DNA of 12,287 bases from Armatimonadota bacterium (GTDB taxonomy: Bacteria; Armatimonadota; Fimbriimonadia; Fimbriimonadales; ATM1). The notes under the pieces are model-generated. The model saw only the letters and a list, made by a program, of their open reading frames with translations, did no database searches and was not told the origin of the DNA. Made by a program: the position numbers and the translations under genes. The stretch spans positions 1 to 12,287 of the forward strand of contig RFHN01000232.1 in NCBI GenBank assembly GCA_003695835.1, in the 5' to 3' direction. This document shows, piece after piece, positions 6,352 to 12,287 of this stretch. Each line of letters starts with the position of its first letter. Within the stretch, counting starts at the first letter, position 1.

Positions 6352-8790
6352 ATGGCTACGCGATATCCGGTTCCGGGGCGAGGCCCGACGGTTCCTCCGA
6401 AGGGCGAAGCGCGCGTCGTTCGCACTACTGACAGCCCGAACTGCACGGGCGCGTGCGGTTGGCTCGCTACCGTTGTGGACGACGTAATCGTGGATTTGAA
6501 GCCCGCGGGCGATTACAGCTGCGAAGAGTACAACCCGCGCGGCTGCCTGCGCGGGATGTCCATGACTCATATGATCTATAACCCCGACCGGCTCAAAACG
6601 CCGCTGATTCGGGTGGGCGAAAGGGGCGAGGGCAAGTGGAGAGAGGCCACGTGGGACGAGGCGCTGGACTACATCGCCCAAAAGATGATCCACATCCGGG
6701 ACACCTACGGGCCGGAGAGCATGCTGTTGTTCAATCAGGTCGTTGGGACCGGCTATCTGCAAAAGGGCGCTCAAGTTCGCATGGCGGCGCTTCTCGGCAT
6801 GAGTTTCGCCACGGCGTACGATTTCAATGGCGATATCTCCATGGGCTTTACGCACACGATCGGCATTGATTCGGTCGAGTGCGAGTCGAAGAGCTGGGGC
6901 TACGCGAAGACCGCTCTCTTGTGGTCGAGCAATGTCTTTCAAACCCGCATTCCGGACGCGCAGTTCTTGACGAGGTTTGCCAAGCAGAGGAACAACTGCC
7001 AGATCGTCTGCATTGATCCGCGTTGTTCGCAAACGGCAAAGGGCGCTGACCTGTGGTTGCCGATCGAACCCGGCACCGATGGGGCGCTCGCGCTTTCCAT
7101 GTGTCAGGTACTTATCGAAAATGACCTCGTGGACTGGAACTTCCTCCAACAGTTCACCGACTGCTGTACGTTGATCCGAGAAGACAACGGAATGCGTCTG
7201 CGAGCGTCGGATGTCGGCATGGGGGACGAGGATGAGTTCGTGGTATGGGACGAGGGGCAAGACGCTTTGTTCAAGTTGCCCAAGGACACGCTGCGGCTTC
7301 CTGAGGGGGTCCGGTTTGCCTTTCGCGGACGGCGCAAGGTGCAGACCAAGGACGGCGAGGTGTACGTGCGCCCGGTCTTCGAAATGATCGAGGACGTGGT
7401 GATGCGAGAGGAGTATCACCCTGACCGCGTTGCGGAGGTCACCCACATCCCCGCGGAGACGATCCGCAAAGTGGCTACGGACTACGCGACGCAACGCCCG
7501 AGCCTCATCATCGTGGGCATGGGGGTCAACCACCGGATGCACGGGGACTTGACGATTCGCTCCATCCTGCTGCTTTCGGCGCTTGCAGGAGCGCACGGCA
7601 ACCCGGGCGAGGGCGTTTCGATCTACTCCGGCCAGCACCATTTCCGCGTGGACGTTAGCCCGTTCTGGTTCCCGGAGGGCAAGCGGCCGAATCCCGTTCC
7701 GATGCACTACTTTGTTCTCGGCAAGCCCTCCGAGACGATGAACCCAAAGATCAAGTTTCCGGAACACGGCTTCAAGGCGCTGTTCGTCTCGCATGGGAAC
7801 CCGCTCGTGACTGAGTTCTCCGACTTGATGCGAGCGGCGATCGATCGGCTCGAGCTGTTCGTTGTAGTCGACTTCCAGATGACGCCAACGTGCGAGTATG
7901 CCGACGTTGTACTGCCGGCGCCGACGTTTTGGGAGAAGTATGAGTTAGTGGGCACCGGTTGCCACCCGTATCTTCAGATCCAGCAGCCGGTGATCTCGCC
8001 CAGACACGAGAGCAAGCCGGAGTTCTGGATGGTGCAGGAGCTCATCAAACGCGTTGATCCGAGCCTGTTCAAGTACTTCGACATGACCGAGCTGGACGCG
8101 ATGAGAATCATTCTCGAGGGCGGCGGTCCCGAATGCGAAGGCATCACCGTGGATCAGCTGCTCGCCGGGCCGGTGCGCCTGAAAGTGCACGACCCTGAGG
8201 TGGGCCTGGACCATCAGTTCATTGATCTCAAGCCGTTCCCTCCGCGCGCCTATCCGTTCCCGGAGGGCGCAAACAAGGAGTTCGTCAAGACGGGCCGAAT
8301 GGAGTTCTACAAGGAGGAAGAGGTGTTCCGGAAGCTTGGCGAAGAGCTGCCGGTGTTCAAGCCGGCCTTCAGCCACCTTTCGGAGGAGGAACAGGCGTAT
8401 CCTTTGAGTATCGTCACGCCGCACTCGAAGTGGCGGGTTCACTCGACCCATAGCAACAACCCTCTGCTGCTGAACCTCAATCGGAAGCCGGTGGTGGAGA
8501 TCAATCCCGTGGACGCGGCGGCTCGCGGGATCGAGGACGGCGACCTCGTCGAGATCTTCAACAACTTCGGAAGCTACCGCCTTTGGGCGCTGGTCACCGA
8601 GGGCATCAAGCCCGGCGTACTTTGTGTAGACCATGCTTGGTGGGATCGGTTCTTGGCCGGCGGCAAATATCACAGCGTCCACACGCACCAGCGGGTCAAG
8701 CCGACGCATGAGAATTACTACCTACCCGCAGTCTACGCGCCGGGTCAGCACTGGAAGGACACACGAGTCGATATCAGGAAGGTGAAGTAA
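6352..8790 (+). CDS. Molybdopterin oxidoreductase catalytic subunit, type II DMSO reductase-like
   Basis: An 812-residue Mo/W-bis-pyranopterin enzyme of the CISM/DMSO reductase superfamily. The N-terminal cluster motif is D27-x3-C31-x3-C35-x29-C65 (DSPNCTGAC ... NPRGCLRG), in register with NarG's H-x3-C-x3-C motif but with Asp for His. YDFNGD aligns with NarG YDWYCD, placing D161 as the likely molybdenum ligand. VFQTRIPDAQFLTRF and GADLWLPIEPGTDGALA are cofactor-binding blocks, and TPHSKWRVHSTHSN near 690 opens the C-terminal domain. There is no twin-arginine signal, so it probably faces the cytoplasm as NarG does. An in-frame TAG at 6316-6318 and the absence of other starts fix the ATG, although its ribosome site is weak. 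It overlaps the next gene by one base. The substrate is not evident; nitrate, nitrite and other oxyanion activities are possible. Confidence 0.85.
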   Translation: MATRYPVPGRGPTVPPKGEARVVRTTDSPNCTGACGWLATVVDDVIVDLKPAGDYSCEEYNPRGCLRGMSMTHMIYNPDRLKTPLIRVGERGEGKWREATWDEALDYIAQKMIHIRDTYGPESMLLFNQVVGTGYLQKGAQVRMAALLGMSFATAYDFNGDISMGFTHTIGIDSVECESKSWGYAKTALLWSSNVFQTRIPDAQFLTRFAKQRNNCQIVCIDPRCSQTAKGADLWLPIEPGTDGALALSMCQVLIENDLVDWNFLQQFTDCCTLIREDNGMRLRASDVGMGDEDEFVVWDEGQDALFKLPKDTLRLPEGVRFAFRGRRKVQTKDGEVYVRPVFEMIEDVVMREEYHPDRVAEVTHIPAETIRKVATDYATQRPSLIIVGMGVNHRMHGDLTIRSILLLSALAGAHGNPGEGVSIYSGQHHFRVDVSPFWFPEGKRPNPVPMHYFVLGKPSETMNPKIKFPEHGFKALFVSHGNPLVTEFSDLMRAAIDRLELFVVVDFQMTPTCEYADVVLPAPTFWEKYELVGTGCHPYLQIQQPVISPRHESKPEFWMVQELIKRVDPSLFKYFDMTELDAMRIILEGGGPECEGITVDQLLAGPVRLKVHDPEVGLDHQFIDLKPFPPRAYPFPEGANKEFVKTGRMEFYKEEEVFRKLGEELPVFKPAFSHLSEEEQAYPLSIVTPHSKWRVHSTHSNNPLLLNLNRKPVVEINPVDAAARGIEDGDLVEIFNNFGSYRLWALVTEGIKPGVLCVDHAWWDRFLAGGKYHSVHTHQRVKPTHENYYLPAVYAPGQHWKDTRVDIRKVK

Positions 8791-10622
8791 TGGCACGGAT
8801 GGCGATGTTGATCGACTTGACGCGTTGCATCGGTTGCGATGCATGTACTCTTGCCTGCAAGCAGGAGAACGGTACGCCGGTGGATGTCTTCTTTGCGCGG
8901 GTTCTCAACGTGGAAATCGGCACGTTCCCGAACGTGAAACGCCTATACATCCCCGTGCTGTGCAACCACTGCGAAGATGCGCCATGCTTGAAAGCGTGCC
9001 CGAACAAGGCAATCATCAAGCGTCCGGACGGCATCGTTCTCATTGACCAGGATCGGTGCCGTGGCACCGGCGCCTGCGTCTCGGCTTGCCCTTACGGAAA
9101 CATCTATTTGAGGAAGCAGGATGCGTGGTATCTCGAGCCGGGCGAGGCCTACGAAGAGCAGTTTGTCAAGCCGCGATTGAAGCCAAATGTCGCCCGCAAG
9201 TGCACCTATTGCGCCCATCGCGTGGACCAGGGTCTCGATCCGGCTTGCGTCGTCGCGTGTCCGACGACGGCGCGAATCTTCGGGGACCTCGACGACCCCG
9301 ACAGCAAGATCTCGCGATACATCGTGGAGCAGGAGCGCGAAACGGGACGCAAACCGTTCCACCTTCTTCCCGGGGCGAAGACTCGGCCAGCAGGTTGTTA
9401 CCTCGGCCCCATGTCCGCGCAGAGCCCCGCTTCGACGGATCAGCCGCGGCAGGAACCGCGTGTGCGAACCTCTCATCGCTCTGCGGTCTCGACCGTTCTG
9501 TCCTTGCTCGCAGTGTTGACGTTGTTGCTCTTGGTCTTGGCTTCTGCGCGAGCGAACGAGGCGACGGAAGGATTGGATCACTACTCCACGTCGAGCTGTC
9601 TCGGATGCCATGGGGTTACCGCTCACGGCGGGATGGGGCCGCCGCTCGCTTCGACGCCGATCCCCTACGAGCAGTTTCTCTCCATTGTGAGAAACGGAAA
9701 GGGGATGATGCCGAAGACACCCGCAAGCGAGATGTCCGACGAAGAGGTGCGCCAAATCTATGAGGAGCTCAAGGCAAAGGCGCTGAATCCGGACGAGGTC
9801 CCGATCGCGTTCAAGGTTGGGCAGTTTCTCTCGACGCGGAACGTTGCGCTCATCTTTCTGTTCGTCACTCTCTTCTCGATCCTCTTCGCGATCAAGGTAT
9901 TGGCCTACTGGGTGGGCATCTCCGGAGCGAAGGAGCTTCTTCCGTACTTGCCCAAGTTCGGCGTCTTCAAGGCGGCGGGAATATTCCTGTGGTCCCTGAT
10001 CGTGGATGGGTTCCTCGTCGCGTCTCTGTGGCGAAAGGACCGGTTCCGGTGGGCCATGCACGGGCTGTTGCTGTACGGCTTCACGGGTTTGATGGTAGCC
10101 GACATCCTAATCCAGATCTTCAACCCGACTCGGAGCGAGATGCCGCTCTTCAGCCCCCTCAAGATGCTACCGATTCTTTCGGGAATCGCCGTGCTTGCGG
10201 GGGTCTCGTACGTGATGTATCGGTACAAGACGGACCGTTACATTGATAACGGCTTGACTCTCGGCCGCGACTTCTTCTTCGTCAATCTGCTGTTGCACAC
10301 GATTGTGTCAGGGTTCTTGACCGTCTGGGTGAAGCGAGCGGGCTTGACGGAATGGGTCATGCCTGTCTACCTCTACCACTTGTGCGCTATCGCGCTCTTG
10401 TTGGGTACGGCTCCGTTCACCCGGTTCTCGCACGCGTTTGTCGTGCCGGTCATGGCGGCGATCACGCGGTTGACCGAGGCGATGACGGCGGCGGGAATTG
10501 ACCTCGGCTTCCAGAGGGAGCCCTCCCCGGGACGGCACCACAAGTCGTTGAAGATCGCCCGACAGGTCGCGGATGTTGTGGACCCAGAGCATGGCGAAGT
10601 GAAGCTGCGCTATTACCCATAG
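8790..10622 (+). CDS. Fusion: four-cluster ferredoxin, cytochrome c, NarI/HdrE-like membrane domain
   Basis: A 610-residue electron-transfer protein in one unbroken frame. Residues 1-205 are a DmsB/NarH-type ferredoxin with cysteine groups C13-C23, C58-C70, C90-C100 and C138-C157; the third group has T93 where the second cysteine should be. Residues 233-253 are a strongly hydrophobic anchor. Next comes a monoheme cytochrome c with CLGCH (270-274) and M306 or M307 as a possible axial ligand. Residues 351-540 hold several membrane helices with H424, H503, H530 and H548 as candidate heme b ligands, as in NarI/DsrM/HdrE-type proteins. AGGAAGG (8776-8782) precedes the ATG, which overlaps the catalytic gene stop. 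M208 (base 9411) opens a signal-peptide-like stretch but has no good ribosome site. It could link the molybdoenzyme to quinone or periplasmic cytochromes. Confidence 0.82.
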   Translation: MARMAMLIDLTRCIGCDACTLACKQENGTPVDVFFARVLNVEIGTFPNVKRLYIPVLCNHCEDAPCLKACPNKAIIKRPDGIVLIDQDRCRGTGACVSACPYGNIYLRKQDAWYLEPGEAYEEQFVKPRLKPNVARKCTYCAHRVDQGLDPACVVACPTTARIFGDLDDPDSKISRYIVEQERETGRKPFHLLPGAKTRPAGCYLGPMSAQSPASTDQPRQEPRVRTSHRSAVSTVLSLLAVLTLLLLVLASARANEATEGLDHYSTSSCLGCHGVTAHGGMGPPLASTPIPYEQFLSIVRNGKGMMPKTPASEMSDEEVRQIYEELKAKALNPDEVPIAFKVGQFLSTRNVALIFLFVTLFSILFAIKVLAYWVGISGAKELLPYLPKFGVFKAAGIFLWSLIVDGFLVASLWRKDRFRWAMHGLLLYGFTGLMVADILIQIFNPTRSEMPLFSPLKMLPILSGIAVLAGVSYVMYRYKTDRYIDNGLTLGRDFFFVNLLLHTIVSGFLTVWVKRAGLTEWVMPVYLYHLCAIALLLGTAPFTRFSHAFVVPVMAAITRLTEAMTAAGIDLGFQREPSPGRHHKSLKIARQVADVVDPEHGEVKLRYYP

Positions 10623-10635
10623 TGGAGGTTTAGAA

Positions 10636-11142
10636 ATGAACTCGACGAATCATGAACCGAAGACGGATGCTGCGCCCGAGAGCCCGGAGCGCCGGAAGCT
10701 TCTGGGCTGGCTGGTGAGCGTCATCAATGCGGTCGTGGCCATCGTGGTCTTGGCGCCGACGGCGAAGCTGATCAGCGCGCCCTTGATCACGCGCCGGCGC
10801 AGGGGACAGTGGGTGCCCGCGCTTCCGGACGACTTGCAGATGGGCGAGACACGCGAAGCCACGATCGAGCTGGAGGTCAAGGATGGGTACCGCACGACGA
10901 CGCGGCGATACGTCGTGTATGTCCATCGGAACCGGAATGGGCTGCTGTGCTTCGACCCGTCGTGCACGCACCTGGGTTGTCGGGTTCGGTTCCAAGACGA
11001 AAAGCAGCGGTACTTTTGTCCCTGCCATGGTGGGGTCTTCGACTCGGAAGGCAAGGTCGTCTCCGGCCCTCCGCCCAAGCCGCTCGTTCAGCATCCCGTC
11101 AAGAGTGACGGCGGACAGATTTACGTGTACATGGAGGTATAG
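10636..11142 (+). CDS. Rieske [2Fe-2S] protein of a cytochrome bc/b6f-type complex
   Basis: A 168-residue Rieske protein that takes an electron from quinol at the Qo site and passes it to a c-type cytochrome. An N-terminal RRKLLG segment (19-24) resembles a short Tat motif and precedes a membrane helix (about 25-46). The cluster motifs are CTHLGC (110-115) and CPCHGG (128-133): C110, H112, C128 and H131 bind the cluster, and C115 with C130 form the usual disulfide. The GxxxxGP-type Pro loop is represented by SGPPPKP. GGAGG (10624-10628) sits seven bases before the ATG. It lies 13 bases after the fusion gene and six before cytochrome b, clearly one operon. Confidence 0.95.
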   Translation: MNSTNHEPKTDAAPESPERRKLLGWLVSVINAVVAIVVLAPTAKLISAPLITRRRRGQWVPALPDDLQMGETREATIELEVKDGYRTTTRRYVVYVHRNRNGLLCFDPSCTHLGCRVRFQDEKQRYFCPCHGGVFDSEGKVVSGPPPKPLVQHPVKSDGGQIYVYMEV

Positions 11143-11148
11143 AGTCGA

Positions 11149-12287
11149 ATGGACGATCGAATTCTCACACCTGAACGCCCCTCGATGCCCGAGGAAGAGC
11201 TCCCACCGGAGGAGGTCCGGGAGCGAGAACGTCCCACGTGGAAAGACTGGCTGGATCTGCGAACGGGATGGTGGGGTTTTGTCCGCAAGAACCTCGAGGA
11301 GCCGATGCCTCCGGGGGTCGGCTGGTGGCAAACCCTCGGCAACCTTCTTCTTACGCTCTTGGTGTTTCAGTTCATCACCGGGTTTGCTCTGGCCATGTAC
11401 TACACGCCCCATCCGGAGGGAGCGTATCAAAGTGTGCGAGCCATTACCTATGAGCTGCCCGGTGGCTCGGTGGTTCGCGGCCTGCACATGTGGGGCTCGT
11501 CCTTCATTGTCGTGGTCATGGTGCTCCACACCCTCCGGACGTTCTTCTGGGGATCGTACAAGAAGCCTCGAGAGCTGACCTGGGTCGTGGGAGTGTTCAT
11601 TTTCCAAATTCTGCTTGCGTTTTCGTTCACGGGTTACTTGCTGCCGTGGGATCAGAAGGCGTACTGGGCAACCGTGGTCGGCACGCGCATCGCGGGAACG
11701 GTTCCCTGGATTGGTGACGGTCTCATGGAATTCATTCGCGGAGGCCACGAGGTCGGGGCGCCTACGTTGACGCGCTTCTATGCCATCCACGTGATGCTTT
11801 TGCCGGCAACGCTCGTTCTCTTCGTTGCGATCCACCTCTATTTGGTCCGTCGGCACCACATCGCAGGGCCGGTGGTGCTCCAGAAGGGAAAGCCGCAACC
11901 GTTCTTCCCGGGTCAGTTGTTCAAGGACGCCGTGGTCGTCCTTTTTGGGGTTGGGTTGCTGGTGTACTTCGCCTACGCTTTTCCGCCAGCCTTGGAGCGG
12001 ATTGCCGATCCGACCGGTACCGACTTCTCCCCGAGACCGGAGTGGTACTTCCTTGGCCTGTACGAACTGCTGAAGGTGATGCCGCCTGGCTGGGAGGTTC
12101 TGGCGACGTTAGTGGCGCCCGGTTTGGTCACGATCGGTATGTTCCTATTGCCGTGGCTTGACCGTTCGCCCTATCGGCACCCGGCTCGTCGTCAGTGGGC
12201 CATTGTAACAGCCACTTTCATCATTCTGTTCATCGGGATTTTCACGTTGAAGGGGATCCTTGAAACACCGAAGCACCACACGCCGGA
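11149..12287 (+). CDS. Cytochrome b, fused b6/subunit IV type (3' end missing)
   Basis: The membrane quinol-oxidising subunit of a bc/b6f-type complex; 379 residues are visible and the frame is open at the window end. After a charged N-terminus come four helices with two heme ligand pairs, H113/H127 (13 residues between) and H214/H229 (14 between). The 13/14 spacing is the b6 pattern, whereas mitochondrial-type cytochrome b has 13/13. The subunit IV part follows in the same frame and contains the Qo motif PEWY (297-300). The FYCLGG cysteine that binds the extra heme in true b6 is absent; the equivalent region reads WWQTLGN. GGAGG (11133-11137) precedes the ATG. It may continue into a further domain or be followed by a cytochrome c gene. 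Confidence 0.94.
   Translation, partial: MDDRILTPERPSMPEEELPPEEVRERERPTWKDWLDLRTGWWGFVRKNLEEPMPPGVGWWQTLGNLLLTLLVFQFITGFALAMYYTPHPEGAYQSVRAITYELPGGSVVRGLHMWGSSFIVVVMVLHTLRTFFWGSYKKPRELTWVVGVFIFQILLAFSFTGYLLPWDQKAYWATVVGTRIAGTVPWIGDGLMEFIRGGHEVGAPTLTRFYAIHVMLLPATLVLFVAIHLYLVRRHHIAGPVVLQKGKPQPFFPGQLFKDAVVVLFGVGLLVYFAYAFPPALERIADPTGTDFSPRPEWYFLGLYELLKVMPPGWEVLATLVAPGLVTIGMFLLPWLDRSPYRHPARRQWAIVTATFIILFIGIFTLKGILETPKHHTP

Noticed and set aside
6337..7794. Minus-strand open frame (485 codons) opposite the molybdoenzyme gene
   Set aside because: It is low in recognisable motifs, rich in Arg/Val/His and fully overlaps a gene with clear catalytic motifs. It is an antisense shadow.
9411..10622. A separate cytochrome c/membrane gene starting at ATG 9411
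   Set aside because: It is attractive because of the signal-like N-terminus, but the frame is unbroken from 8790 and no good ribosome site precedes 9411. It is kept as one fusion CDS and raised as a finding.
10630..11898. Minus-strand open frame (422 codons) opposite Rieske and cytochrome b
   Set aside because: It spans two strongly supported genes and encodes a charged, featureless sequence. It is a shadow frame.
1..12287. CRISPR arrays, insertion sequences or long direct repeats
   Set aside because: None were seen. The window is almost fully coding, and the intergenic gaps are under 130 bases.

Overview
The window is dense, GC-rich (roughly 60% by eye) bacterial DNA with every gene on the + strand. 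It contains the tail of one gene, a complete SUF iron-sulfur cluster assembly operon, a tRNA-Ala gene, and the front of a respiratory operon that runs off the right edge. The host looks like a two-membrane, respiring bacterium: there is a membrane-anchored Rieske protein, a b6-type cytochrome b and a c-type heme domain that must lie outside the cytoplasm. The sequence does not fix the phylum. SufU together with SufT, a cysteine-bearing Rrf2 regulator, and b6 fused to subunit IV fit several deep-branching or environmental phyla.

Region 1 (1-211): the last 27 codons of a protein with a galactose-oxidase-like (DUF1929-type) C-terminus. A leader of about 125 bases follows, with a possible sigma-70 promoter. 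Its -35 box lies inside an imperfect palindrome whose left half resembles an IscR (Rrf2 family) half-site.

Region 2 (212-6191): sufB-sufC-sufD-sufS-sufU-sufT-rrf2. The genes are tightly packed and mostly overlapping, so they are probably translationally coupled. SufBCD is the scaffold/ATPase complex, SufS the cysteine desulfurase, SufU its zinc-dependent sulfur-transfer partner and SufT a DUF59 maturation factor. The terminal Rrf2 protein carries three cysteines of IscR type, suggesting Fe-S-sensing feedback on the leader palindrome. sufD and sufS both appear to start with TTG behind good Shine-Dalgarno sequences.

Region 3 (6192-6351): a tRNA-Ala(UGC) gene with encoded CCA and the G3:U70 identity pair, starting 19 bases after rrf2 with no visible terminator between them. 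Then comes a perfect 16-base palindrome 34 bases upstream of the next start codon.

Region 4 (6352-12287): a respiratory operon. It encodes a cytoplasmic-type molybdopterin catalytic subunit resembling the type II DMSO reductase (NarG-like) family and a 610-residue fusion. The fusion joins a four-cluster ferredoxin, a membrane anchor, a monoheme cytochrome c and a polytopic NarI/HdrE/DsrM-like membrane domain. A Rieske protein and a one-piece b6/subunit-IV cytochrome b follow. If the fusion is real, one polypeptide would carry electrons between a cytoplasmic molybdenum site and a periplasmic heme c, next to a quinol-oxidising bc complex. The substrate cannot be read from the sequence. This is the most novel part of the window. 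The Fe-S proteins of region 4 would be clients of the SUF system of region 2.
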